From assembly GCF_035046485.1 (NCBI RefSeq), contig NW_026917310.1:38708-102707 (forward strand): a stretch of DNA of 64,000 nt, written 5' to 3'. This DNA comes from Aedes albopictus. Taxonomy: Eukaryota > Arthropoda > Insecta > Diptera > Culicidae. The notes beneath the pieces were generated by a model that saw nothing but the letters and a program-made list of their open reading frames with translations, did not search any database and was not told the origin of the DNA. A program made the position numbers and the translations under genes. Each line of letters starts with the position of its first letter. Position 1 is the first letter of the stretch. Positions 46,071 through 57,542 of the stretch are shown here, piece after piece.

Positions 46071-46275
46071 TATGGGTTACAGCAGCGATCCAGAGGTTTT
46101 CAAGGAGTTCCAGGTAGTTTTAGAGCGTTCCTTGGATATTTCGAGAGTATCAGGGCATTCCTGAATTTTCAAAAGGGCCAAAGACGTTCCGAGAGGTTCC
46201 AGGGACGTCCCAGGGATATTCCAGGGGTGTCCAGGAATTGCAAGGACGTTCCAGGAGATTTAAGGAGCGTATCCT
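46071..46275 (+). repeat. CAGGGG minisatellite fragment
   Basis: GTTCCAGGGACGTCCCAGGG-like units matching 43900-45010; possibly the same array split by 45011-46070. Confidence 0.75.
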
Positions 46276-46599
46276 CGATCCCAACAGCAATCCCTACGGG
46301 ACCCGATACAAATGCTCTTTTTTCTCTCAGAGAATTCAAATTCAATGAAATGACTGGATCTATACCTTAACCGGATATATTTCTACCACCGTGAAATTAT
46401 ACACGGAAGAACAGTTTCAATTACAATCGTGTGCAGCATAGCCGTCCCATGTTACTTTTTGTAGATTTGGACTTTTAATCACAAAATGGTCCATTTTCCC
46501 ACATACTTTCAAAAACCACGCTCGGTTAGTGTACATTGTTTGAAAATTCTATTTAAACCACATCAAGTCAATTTGTCCCATTCTTAGTTATGCCAGCAT
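46276..46599. other. Spacer
   Basis: No recognisable feature. Confidence 0.4.
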
Positions 46600-47365
46600 A
46601 AGCTGTCCCATGTTTTCGCCAGTGAGTAAACTGTGAGGAGGAAGCTGTGAAGAGTGCAGAGTAAGGGTCAATGAGGAGTGACATTTGAACAGTGCCGAAT
46701 TGTAAGCGGGAGTTAGGCATAATAAGTGAAGAGTGAGAGGTGGTTAGTGAGTAGTTAGCAGTGAGCAATGAGTGTAAAGTAAAGGCTGTGGAGCAGTGAG
46801 AAGTGTGAGACAGTGATGAACGAAGAGTGAGCAGTGATTACTGACTATTGAGCAGAAAAGAATTAAGAGTGAGAAGTGAGCACTGCGGGATGAGGAGCGA
46901 GCAATAAAGAGTGAATACTCAGAAGTGAGTAGAGAGAAATGATCAGTTATAAGTGAGGAATGAAAAATAAGCATCGTTAAGTGAGGAGTACAAAGTTAAT
47001 AGTGAGGAATGAACAATATGGAGCTAGATGTGGAGTGTGAAGCAGTGACAAAAGAGCATTGAACAGTGAAAAGTGAACTGTAAGATGATAAGTATACTGA
47101 TAGGTATTGTCAGTGATGATGTGAGGAGTGAAAAGTGATGAATGAAGAGTAAGTAAAGATGAGTGAGCAGTGAAGGGTGAGGGGTGATGAGTGAGTGAAA
47201 GTAAGGAGTGAGAAGAGAGGTGTGGGAAGTAAGGAGTGAGCGGTGCAAAGTGAGAACTGAGCAATGAGGAATGTGGAACAGTGACAAGTGAGCAGTGAGA
47301 AGTGATCAGTGAAAGGTGAGAAGTAAACTATTAGGAATGGGCAGTGAAAAGTGAAGTGTAAGGAA
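46600..47365. repeat. GTGAGCAGTGA-type degenerate minisatellite
   Basis: AGTGAGAAGTGAGCAGTGAA words on a roughly 9-10 bp rhythm, C-poor on the plus strand. Minus-strand HSSLLT-rich frames are artefacts of this bias. Confidence 0.85.
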
Positions 47366-48380
47366 TGTGAGGAGAATGTGTAATGCCCAAAATATTCTCC
47401 AGAAGTTCCAACACACCTTTTGAATTCCGAAAATTCTCTGGTAATGCCGTTAGCCTCTGTTTGAATCTTAGACATTCTCCGGAAATCCTGATATCATCTG
47501 TGAAGAAATTTAATATGGAACAGCTGAAAATTTCGAAACGGGACAGCTTATGATGGAAACTGAAACATGGGAAAGCTTAGGTTGGCTCGAACCGTGAAAA
47601 TCGTAAAATTTGCTATACTTATTGGCAGAGATTTTCATTCAATAGTTAAGATAAATTGAATGTCTGTAGTATCTTCCACGCAAAAAATAACTAAAATAGT
47701 GTTTCCTCAATAGCAACATCCGCTAGTATCCATTGCAGCCCCGCAGCAGAAAAGATTCCTAGAGAACATGGTACCTGGGTGGGTGAAGTTCAGTAGCAAG
47801 TGCAGTAAAACAATCTACCACCTCGCTCAACTCAGAATGAGTGTGAAAGTTTTCCAGCCCGATCTTTGTAGCACAAAGTTTCTCACCTGCAGCCACCAAC
47901 TAGTGTACATGACTAGCAAGTGTGCAACAATATGGAGGAGCGACGACGACGGTTCAATCATGGGCAACCAACCCACCCAATGCAATGACAGTACAGAGTA
48001 GAACATTGTTTCCTAGAAATTTTAGCAGACTGAGTTAGTGTTGGCAGATTTTGGATTTCTGGAATTCTCTGGACTCATGAAAGAATCGTTCATTTTAAAT
48101 TTAAGGCTATAGCAAACTATTTTTAATAAAAAAAAAACTTACTTCTTATCAGATGCAGTATGGAGAGAATGACACAGAACAATATGGAATAAAAGGTTAT
48201 GCGGAAATTTTACGAAACTGTCAATGGCGTACGGAGAGAAACTGCGCTGTCTTTCGTCATGCGAGGAGGATTGTTTACTTGCTGAAGTTTCAAGTAGCTT
48301 ATTTGGAAAGCTTCTCATAGCCGTGTAATTATGAGACATTATTCGAATTCGAACAAATCTGTTACTCTTCTGGCAACACT
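47366..48380. other. Unique-looking spacer
   Basis: The frame 47768-48001 (77 residues) has no recognised domain. The rest is unremarkable. Confidence 0.35.
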
Positions 48381-49229
48381 GCCATCAGTTGCAAAATGCC
48401 TTTCGATAATGGTGGTGGTGCAGTAGCACCATGCAGTTCAAGTTATCCATAGCATTCGTGTAGCCTTCGGCGGATGAGAAGATCCCAGAAAGAACCAGAA
48501 AAACCACATCAGCACAACACTCAGCCACACACACAGAAACGCCTCGTTCTTGTTGTTTCCGTTGTTGGCTGGCACACTGACTGACTGCTACTGAACCGGG
48601 CGATATCACCAGGAGCAATACCAAACTAAGGACCAACCGAGAACTTGCGAAGAAAACAGTGATTGATTACCGTTGCTCAAACACACTCGACGTTCACGCC
48701 CGAACATCGCCTCTATCGCCTCCAGGTCCAGGATTTGGAGTGCGGGAGTGGAATTACAAGTTCACTCTTTGCTTGTTTTTAATTTTCATGGTACAACGGA
48801 TCCGGAGCTTCCGATCTGGAGGAGAGCGAGCGGTACCTACAGTACAGCTGAAGGACAAACTCGTCGAGGAGGATTAAGGAGACGACCGACGTTTGGATTG
48901 GAGGCAGGTGGAGGTCAAATTCATCATTCCAGTCAAGTGCGAAGTGGGATGAAGTGGAGTGGGTCGTTGGTGTCGTTACTGGAGACTGAGACTACAACGA
49001 GAGGAGCTTCAAATCGGAGTGGAAAGTTCATCCTTGTGCAGGGCAGAAGAAATATTCTTCTATCCAGGAAATACTTGTTGAGCCGGGCTGGAAGCTATCT
49101 GGAAAATTGTGGTTTTGCACCTGAACCCGCAACAACGACGACCACAAACGATGATGACGATCTGCTCGACACTCGAGGGCAGCCTTTCTAAACGGGGTCG
49201 AGTTTTGCTGCTAAAAATTTGGAAATGGA
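48381..49229 (+). other. Candidate transcribed leader exon (unproven)
   Basis: This GC-richer, non-repetitive block has an Inr-like ATCAGTTGC at its start (48383-48391). A 172-residue frame (48673-49191) runs through it with no recognisable domain and basic or low-complexity composition. A consensus donor GTAAGAT follows AAGCC at 49229/49230. A short alternative frame starting at the double ATG at 49148-49153 (MMTICSTLEGSL...) reaches a stop overlapping the donor. These signs fit a 5' leader exon but do not establish a gene. Confidence 0.3.
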
Positions 49230-49344
49230 AGCCGTAAGATGAATTCGTTGCCCAAATGGGAGTGCAATGTTAAACAGAACAAGCGTTTAAAATTTTAGTC
49301 GAATAATGGCCCTATAAGCCTAAAATGGTGAACTGTAGTGCTAA

Positions 49345-50500
49345 TGGTTACTTGGGTAGTTTCTTCAGGAAATCCCTCAAAAAATGCTCCTGGGATTTTT
49401 TTTCAAGGTCTGTTTTAGAAATTTCTCCAAGGATTTCCTCAAAATTCATGCACTTATTAACTTCAGGTATTTCTAAAGAAATTCCTCCAAATGCATGTCT
49501 GGCCATTTCGCTGGATGCCGTTTGGCCGAACGCCATTTAGCCGAATACCATCTGGCCGAATGGGTCATTTGGCCGAATAATGATCAAAAAAATTCCGATA
49601 AGGTTTTTGACATCCCAACTACCAATGTGATACGCAGAAATATGTCCTTCTATAAATCATAGGCTAATCTTTCTAGTTTTGTTATTCAGAAATTAGTTGG
49701 CGTTAAAACTGCCAACATTTCATCAAAGATTTTTCTTCTTTGAATCATAGACTATTCTTTCGAGTGACACTGATGCGAGGAACAGTGGCGCTGTCACTTA
49801 AATGCATCATTCATTTTTCGGTCTAACGGCCTTCAGCCAAGTAGCATTCGGCCAAATGGAATTCTATGAAATGGCCTCTTCACAAATTAATTTTTGGTTT
49901 TATTCAAATATTCCGTCATAGATTTTTTTAGCACTTGTTCCGGAAATTCTCTCAGGAATTTCTTCAGAAATTCCTCCAGTATTTGTTCATAGGACATTTC
50001 TTCTGGAATTTTGCAAGAAATTCTACAACCATTACCTGCAGAAGGTTTACAAGCATTTTCATGTACTCCTTTAGCAATTTCTTCAAAAAAGAAATGATTC
50101 CATCAGTTTTATTTGATTTTCACTGATTACTTCAGAAATTCCTCCTACATTTTTTTTCAAAAATTCTACAGGGTTTCTTTCAAAAATTCATCCATATTCC
50201 TTCAGGGCCATTGTCCACAGTTACCTCCAGAAATTGTAAAAAAAATCTTCTAAGAATCCTTCACAGATTTTTGCAGAAATCCTTTATAGATATTCCAAGG
50301 ACTGCCATCAGGCTTTTCCTCAGGGATTTCTCCAGGAGTTTCTCAAAAGATCACTTCGGAAATTGTTTTACGGATTGCTATCTAGTAAACCTTCCAGAAA
50401 ATTTGCATTTTTGTTTCTACAAATTCAAAGAGGTACTTCCAGCAGTTCTATTAAAGTTTGCTCAATAAAACCTTCGAGGGATTATTTCCTGACTTCCTCC
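49345..50500. repeat. AATTCCT minisatellite, pyrimidine orientation, interrupted
   Basis: TTCTTCAGAAATTCCTCCAG-like units on both sides of the 49500-49885 element. The polarity reverses near 50510. Confidence 0.8.
49500..49885 (+). mobile_element. TTTGGCCGAA-terminated repeat element, copy 2
   Basis: GCCGTTTGGCCGAACGCCAT and related words at the left end, GCATTCGGCCAAATGG at the right. The body (GGCGTTAAAACTGCCAACAT, GGAACAGTGGCGCTGTCACT) is collinear with 40464-40817 and in the same orientation. Confidence 0.85.
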
Positions 50501-50514
50501 AGTTAGTTTTTGTG

Positions 50515-51065
50515 ACATTTTTTGGTAGAACAGAGGAATATCTGAAGAAATTGCTGGAGATATTTCTGACGGCATTGCAGGAGCGATTTCACAAAGAATC
50601 CTTGTAGAAGTTTCTGAAGGAATACCTTGCAGATGATATGGAGACAAGGTTGAAGTAATCCTGGACGGTTTTTAAAGAGAATTCCCAAATGAATTTTTTA
50701 AGTAAAAATGCACCATAGTGCTTTACATGAAATTCTTAGTTGATAATCTTGAAGACATTTTTGAAATACTGAAGTTTTTGGAGATATTTCTGAAGGAATC
50801 CACGAACAAATTTTAGGAGAAATCCAAAAAAGAATTTCTTGAAAAAAATCACCAGTCGAAACCAGGCAATTTCTGGAAAAAATCTTGAACACATCATTGG
50901 AGGAAAATGTGACGAAGTCCCAGTGGAATTCCTGAATGAATTCCAGAAGATGCCCAAAAACAACTAGGGAAATGCCCGGATAAACTTAAAGAAAAACCTT
51001 TGGAGAAATTTCTAGAATATTTTTTTTAGAATTTTTTCAAAAAATGCTCTGAAAACCCAAAATAT
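50515..51065. repeat. AATTCCT minisatellite, purine orientation
   Basis: GAAGAAATTGCTGGAGATAT-like units, the reverse orientation of the previous arm; foldback centre near 50510. Confidence 0.75.
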
Positions 51066-51094
51066 AATTGTGGGATCCTTGTACCGACTATTTC

Positions 51095-51345
51095 AACCCT
51101 TTAAGCAGAAACCTCTTTTCATATGAGTGTGATCAGTTTTGTACCTTTTAGTTCTATTTCCTAATGCATATCCTTTTTTAACAGATACGCACTGACATTG
51201 AGAAAGACTACATACAAGTGGTAGTCAAAATATGCATATCTGTTAAAAGAATAAGCATTTGAGAGCGGAATTAAAAGGTACAAAACTTATAACACTCATT
51301 CAAAGAGAGTATTCTATTAAGAGGGGTCCAAAAATCGATAAAGAC
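51095..51345. mobile_element. MITE-like foldback with GACTAC...GTAGTC centre
   Basis: The arms mirror one another: ATGAGTGTGATCAGTTTTGT and TACCTTTTAGTTC against inverted GAATTAAAAGGTACAAAACT and ACACTCAT. The centre has ACTGACATTGAGAAAGACTA and a GACTAC/GTAGTC hairpin. 63480-63590 carries a related core (CACTGAGAAAGATTACAAGT). Confidence 0.75.
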
Positions 51346-51369
51346 TACAGAAATTTAATAAGGAACTCA

Positions 51370-52200
51370 TTTGCAATTTTTTAGAAACTTCTCAAATTCT
51401 TCAAGGAATTCCACCAAAGCCTTCGCTTGAAGGATATTCAGGTTTTTCTCTAGATTTTGTTTGAAGCATCCTCTGGGAATCTTTCAGGACTTTTTCAGGG
51501 ATTCTTCAAATATACCTCAAATGGTTTGTTCAAAAATATCTTCAAAAATTGCTTTTTTCTAGAAATTCCTCCAATGGTTTCTTCTGGAATATTTTCTGGA
51601 ATTTCTTCAAAACTTTCAACAAGGGATTCCTTATAGTTGTACCATGCATTATTTGCAGAAATTCTTGTATGAATGCTTTTTTAAAATCGTCCAGTAACTA
51701 GGAAGTGGAAGTTTTCTGGAAGAATTTATGGAGGAACTGAACTCCAAAAGGCAACTTTCCAAAGATTTCAGCAATCTTTGGGCGAATCCATCCTGGAACT
51801 TCAACAGAAGCTTTTCAAAAAATATAAAAATAAATAAAAATTCTTTTCAAATGCCCTTCCGAACTACTGGCAGAAACTCCAATGATGATTTCCTTAAGAA
51901 TTGTTTCATGACCAAATACCAACTTTATCGAAGGATTCCTCCAGATGTTCCATGCACGCTTCCATCAGGAAATTTGAGTTAAAAGCACTTGATTCGAACT
52001 TCATTGAGCAGCCACATCAAGTCAGCAATAAGGAAAGATCCATCATTAATTTACATCAAGCTTTCTCAGAAAATATTGTTTTTTTTTGGGGATTTCTCTA
52101 GAAACATTCTTAAAGGAACTTGCCTCTGTGATTTTCGCTTTGGATTACCAAAAAAAAAATCAATCATCTCAGCAAGAACTTAATAAACCGAAAAGATCTT
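51370..52200. repeat. Degenerate AATTCCT minisatellite, pyrimidine orientation
   Basis: CAGGGATTCTTCAAATATAC-like units; decays beyond about 51.95 kb. Confidence 0.65.
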
Positions 52201-53180
52201 GTTTTTCTGGATATAATCTTTTGATATAAACATTTTTAAAACAGTATCAAAGAAATCTGTCGAAAATACCTTGTTGTATTTCTGAGAAAACTCTTTGAAC
52301 TGTTTACAAAAAAGAAATCAGACAAAAACCCTTTGAGAAAATCTGCTTTTAACAAGCATATATTAAAGACTGAAATGTCTGCGGAATTAATTGATAGAAA
52401 AATCATAAATTTATTTAAGGGGTAGATGAGGTTTCCCAAACACATTCTTTTAGGAATCGCCATATTAAACTTTGAACAAATTTTCAAAACAAAAAACATT
52501 ATAAAATTCCCAGAATCATTTATTTAGAAATACTTGACGACTTATGTGCATTTTGAAACGAATTCAGTACGAATTTCTGACCAATAATTTCTAAGAAGAA
52601 ATTACCAAACCGCTCTTTTGAAGCATAGAAGGATTTCGGTAGAAGTTATACCGAAGAAATTTATTTTATAATGTTGGGAGCTTTGGGAATACCTTTTGTT
52701 TTTCAATTTAGGAAGAACTTTAGACGAAACAATCATTTTATCTCTAAGGAAACTTTTGGAAGTTTTTAGGATTTTATGAAAAGTCTCTCGAGGAAAAGCT
52801 GTTTAAACTTTTTATAACTTTTAAAATTATTCTAAGAAAAATCTTTAAACAAATCTGATCAAAATCCCTGAAAAAAATATGAAATAATACCAGGAAAAGC
52901 GCCTACAGAAAACTCCGTAAAACCTGAAACCTTTTGAGAAAAATCTAGGCAAGGAAACAGTTTACAGAATATCTTTTGGAGTTCTGGGCGAATTTCTGAT
53001 TTTTGTTTAAATTGCTCTACAATTTTCATCAAGAATTCCTGATGGAGTTCCATTAGCAATTTTGTCAACTATTTCTTAAAGATATGTTTTCAACATTTTC
53101 AGGAGAACGGAAAAACCTCTAGAAATTTCATCGGAAAATGGTTCACGGTTCCATCGATGATTCCTCATGTAGTTCTTCAG
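52201..53180. repeat. Strongly decayed minisatellite or AT-rich sequence
   Basis: Only sparse AATTCCT-like words remain. No gene is seen. Confidence 0.45.
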
Positions 53181-53189
53181 TGAAATATT

Positions 53190-53960
53190 ATAGATGTTTT
53201 TTTTCTAAAATTTCTTCAAACCTCAACAATTCCTCTTTGGTGTTTTTTTTTTTAATTGTACCTTTATGAATTTCATCAGTAGCTCCTTCGAGTAATCCTC
53301 TAAGAATTACTTCGGGAATTCTTCTTGGGGTTCCTTCGGAAATTCCGCCTGAAGCTTCAAAAGCACTCCTTTCAGGAGATCTAACGGAAATTTCAACAGG
53401 AATTTCATCAAAATTTCCCCAGGATTTCCTTCGGAATTTCACCCAGAATCCTTTAGGATTACTTTCGAGAATATCTTCAGGATTTCCATTGAGAACTCCT
53501 TGAAGAGATCAATACACAATTCTTCCAAGAGTTTTGTCGAAAATTTTCTCTCGCTGCCGTTTTTTATCCACTTGAAGATCAAAGGGAACTACCTAGCAAT
53601 GGGGTTCGTTCTGAAATTCGTCCGAAAGTTCCACCACATGTTACCCCAGGAGTTCTTCCGAATTTCCCTATGGGTTTCTTTGGAATCTCTAAGGATACCT
53701 GAGAATTTCTTCAGGATATACATTTGAAACTCCTCGAAGAGTTGCGTTCATAACTATTTTTTTTAGGAAATCGCTCCAAAACTTCCAAGTTGCTTCAAAT
53801 ATTCCTTCAATAATCCTGCTAGAAGAGATCAAGGAGATCAAGATTCCTTAAGATTTTCTCCAATATATCATTCAAATTTATTCAATGATTTTTTTGGTAT
53901 TTTCTCCTGATGATTTCCCCGCAATTTCTCGAAATAATTTTTTAAAACTGTGATCCGAAA
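53190..53960. repeat. AATTCCT minisatellite, pyrimidine orientation
   Basis: GGGAATTCTTCTTGGGGTTC-like units; polarity reverses near 54.0 kb. Confidence 0.75.
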
Positions 53961-53989
53961 ATTCCAGTCTTCCATGCGGAAATTACTGG

Positions 53990-55315
53990 AGGAATTTGCA
54001 AATGAACTGCAAAAATGAAGAAATTTTCAATCAAAATACGGGGTTAAGAAAACCCCGAAGGAATTTCTGGATGAATTGTTGTAAAAACTTGTCGAGAAAT
54101 TCCCGAAGAAGATTTTCGATGGAACTTCTAAATAAATTTTCAGAAACTTTTGGATCAAATCTCGAAAAACAACTTGAGAACTCTCGAATGAATTTCTGAA
54201 GGAATTCCCGAGAGGACTCTTGGTATTCCCAATGGAACTTCTAGAAAAAACACCTTGAGCAATTTATTTAAGAAATGTCGATGGACTTCCAGGACCCAAG
54301 CAGGAGAAAATAGCTGAAGAATACCTAACTCAGGTATGGAAAACCGAATACCTACAACCTGAATGAGGTATTAAGTAGCCCTGCATAAGAGGTAAAATAC
54401 CTGAAATAATAACTGGTGTGTATTCTGTGTAAAATACTCCAGGGCAACTGGAGAACTCCAAAAAACAAAACCTGAATGAACTTCTGAAAAAAAAATGATG
54501 AAATTGAAATTTTCAAGAAATTTTTAGAAAGATTCTTGCAGGAACTTCTGCAGGTACTCCGGATGAAAACCTTAGAGGAATAACCGATAAAAATCCTGAA
54601 GGCAATCCCCAACGAAACTCTTGGGAGAAATTCTTATGGGACTCCTAGGGAAATCCCCCTTGGAACACATACGGTAGTGGATAGAATTCCTGAAGGGTTT
54701 GTTTTTTTTCTCGACGCTGTTTGGGGAAACTCAACCACTGACTGTCTAAAAGGCTGAACTTTTGTAGAATTGTTTAATCTCCAAAAGAAATAACCGAAGC
54801 AACTTCTAAAAAAATTATGAAAGAACTTTTAAAAGATTGTTCGATGGCAAAAAAAAAAAACGGAAGAACTTCTTGAAGGAACTTCAGTGGGAGTTCCCAA
54901 AACGAACAATTGGGAGAGTAATCGATTGAACTCCGAAAGGAATTATCGATGGAATTCTCTAAAAAAAATCCATAGTAACTTCTGAAGGAATTCCTGAATA
55001 GATTTATGTCGAAATTTTTGAAGAAAATCCTGGGAAAAAATTGAAGGAATTTTTGTAAAATAATCAAAGGAATAATTGATCGAACTCCTGGTGAAATTTG
55101 TCAAGGAATTCCTAGAGTCGTTCTCGAAGGAAATCTAGGAGGGGTTCCCGAAGAAACCCTTAAGGAACTTCTTGAATAAGCTCCTGAGGAAATTTCCAAA
55201 AGGACTTCTGCCTGAATTCCAGGAGGAAATCCCATTAGAATATACCAGAAGAAATTTCTGCTGGATGAATCCCAAAAGAATCCCATAAAGGAATTTTAAG
55301 TAACCAAGTAACCAA
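53990..55315. repeat. AATTCCT minisatellite, purine orientation
   Basis: GAAGGAATTCCTGAATAGAT-like units; third clear head-to-head reversal of this family in the window. Confidence 0.75.
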
Positions 55316-56514
55316 GTAAGAATGACAAGGATCCCTATCTCTGGAATCATCCCAAAATAAATTTCTGTTGGAGAAAATTCTAAAGAAATATACCGGCTAT
55401 AGGAATCTCAAAAGAAAAACCTGCGAGTGGAAAGCCAAACGAAATTTTGTGGTACATAGGTGGCAAATATTAACCGAAGTGGAATTTGTTAAGATAAAGT
55501 TTTCAAACTTTCTGTTACTGCCTGTGGACCCACAATATCATAAAATTTGACCGAGCTGCTGGAGCAAAATCTATGCTTATTTACAGTCAATCCAAAGCCA
55601 TTCTGGAACTAATATAGAAGTCATCCAAAGAGAACCCAAAGATTGTTCGAATTGAATCGAAATCCAAAATAAGCACATTTCAAAATCAGGGAAAGATAAA
55701 CCGATGTCTATCCAAATATAATCGAGAGTAATTTTGGGGCCAACGAAGTCAAACAAAAGCCATTTTAAAACCATTATAAAGCTTTTTCACAGTCAATACA
55801 ACGCATTGCATAAAAATACATTCATGCATTCAATCCATTTCCCATTTGAAGCTTATTCCGAACAGATTTGTCCAATTTATTCACTGGTAGTTGGTAAATT
55901 GCGAACATTCATTACTTTCAATGCAATAAGTTACCTAACGAACATAGTCATCCATCAACACATACCGATGCGAACGCGAAGTGACGTCCACCATTCCGAT
56001 GCACACGAATTTACAATCTACGATTACACAGTAGGTACCTACTATCCAAAGTGCATCGCGGGGCGGGCGGAATCGAATCGAATCCGATGCCAGTTCATTC
56101 AATGTCAGCTGCAGTAGCAGCAGTCGTCACCCGCGGCGACTGGTGGCGACCGGCGGCATCAGCATCAACGGTTGTAGTAACTCACTCGCTCGCGATAGCA
56201 AGTACACATACACTACACAGTCCGGTAGTGAAGTGATCAATTTTCCTCACGCTTCCCCGTGGCCCTAGCCCGCATATGTCCTATTGGATATGTGTCAAGC
56301 GATCCTTGCAAGTAAAACAACTTTGTTTACTGCGGAACATCGGTCCGATTTGAGTTGGGTTCCCGAATAGAAAAAAATGGAATGGAGGCGAGCATTTAAA
56401 AAAATCTACCAATGGTTTCGAAGCACAAACGATTCGTAGCAAATCTTCCATGTTTTATGTTCTATCTTCTATCTTCTATATTCTATGTTCAATCTTCTAT
56501 CTGCTATTTTCCAT
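55316..56514. other. Unique-looking spacer leading into a CTATCTT-rich edge
   Basis: The 127-residue frame 55734-56117 has no domain. 55970-56290 is GC-richer. From 56455 the sequence becomes TTCTATCTTCTATCTTCT, the degenerate edge of the next array. Confidence 0.4.
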
Positions 56515-57215
56515 CTTCTATCTTCTCTGGCTTCTCTGGCTTCTCTGGCTTCTCTGGCTTCTCTGGCTTCTCTGGCTTCTCTGGCTTCTCTGGCTTCTCT
56601 GGCTTCTCTGGCTTCTCTGGCTTCTCTGGCTTCTCTGGCTTCTCTGGCTTCTCTGGCTTCTCTGGCTTCTCTGGCTTCTCTGGCTTCTCTGGCTTCTCTG
56701 GCTTCTCTGGCTTCTCTGGCTTCTCTGGCTTCTCTGGCTTCTCTGGCTTCTCTGGCTTCTCTGGCTTCTCTGGCTTCTCTGGCTTCTCTGGCTTCTCTGG
56801 CTTCTCTGGCTTCTCTGGCTTCTCTGGCTTCTCTGGCTTCTCTGGCTTCTCTGGCTTCTCTGGCTTCTCTGGCTTCTCTGGCTTCTCTGGCTTCTCTGGC
56901 TTCTCTGGCTTCTCTGTCTTCTCTGGCTTCTCTGGCTTCTCTGGCTTCTCTGGCTTCTCTGGCTTCTCTGGCTTCTCTGGCTTCTCTGGCTTCTCTGGCT
57001 TCTCTGGCTTCTCTGGCTTCTCTGGCTTCTCTGGCTTCTCTGGCTTCTCTGGCTTCTCTGGCTTCTCTGGCTTCTCTGGCTTCTCTGGCTTCTCTGGCTT
57101 CTCTGGCTTCTCTGGCTTCTCTGGCTTCTCTGGCTTCTCTGGCTTCTCTGGCTTCTCTGGCTTCTCTGTCTTCTCTGTCTTCTCTGTCTTCTCTGGCTTC
57201 TCTGGCTTCTCTGGC
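56515..57215. repeat. 9-bp tandem array (GGCTTCTCT)n, about 77 copies
   Basis: The reverse-complement unit is AGAGAAGCC, one base from the 22.3-kb array unit in the same phase (AGAGAAGAC). One internal unit (about 56913) and three consecutive units (57166-57190) are TCTGTCTTC, identical to the reverse complement of that unit. Plus-strand FSG, LLW and LAS repeat frames of 256-295 residues follow from the 9-bp period and are not genes. Confidence 0.97.
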
Positions 57216-57371
57216 CAGTATTTTTTTAAGGAATCGCAGGAGTTACTGTTGGTGAATTTGCTGTTGAAATACCTGGAGGAACTCCAAGAAACTTTCTAAC
57301 TTTTATTTTCAAAATAAAACCAGAGAAAATCGCTGACATTGTTCTTCCATAATATCAGTACTCAAGTACAT
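57202..57371. repeat. 170-bp tandem duplication, copy A
   Basis: Begins with the last array units CTGGCTTCTCTGGCCA and ends CTCAAGTACAT. Repeated immediately at 57372-57542 with only a few differences. Confidence 0.96.
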
Positions 57372-57542
57372 CTGGCTTCTCTGGCCACTATTTCTTTTAA
57401 GGAATCGCAGGAGTTACTGTTGGTGAATTTGCTGTTGAAATACCTGGAGGAACTCTAAGAAACTTTCTAACTTTTATTTTCAAAATAAAACCAGAGAAAA
57501 TCGCTGCCATTGTTCTTCCATAATATCAGTACTCAAGTACAT
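57372..57542. repeat. 170-bp tandem duplication, copy B
   Basis: Head-to-tail with copy A. It also starts with array-type CTGGCTTCTCTGGCCA, placing the crossover inside the array edge. Confidence 0.96.

Noticed and set aside
48673..49191. 172-residue protein-coding gene
   Set aside because: No recognisable domain or start context; kept only as a possible untranslated leader.
54395..54425. Fourth recursive-splice site on the minus strand (TTATTATTTCAG|GTATTT)
   Set aside because: Weak 5' part and it lies within degenerate minisatellite; no strong donor seen about 50 nt downstream.
55734..56117. 127-residue protein
   Set aside because: No motif, mixed composition, and no splice or promoter support.
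56412..57299. Open frames of 256-295 residues (FSG, LLW, LAS repeats)
   Set aside because: Same artefact from the second 9-bp array; three overlapping frames are equally long.
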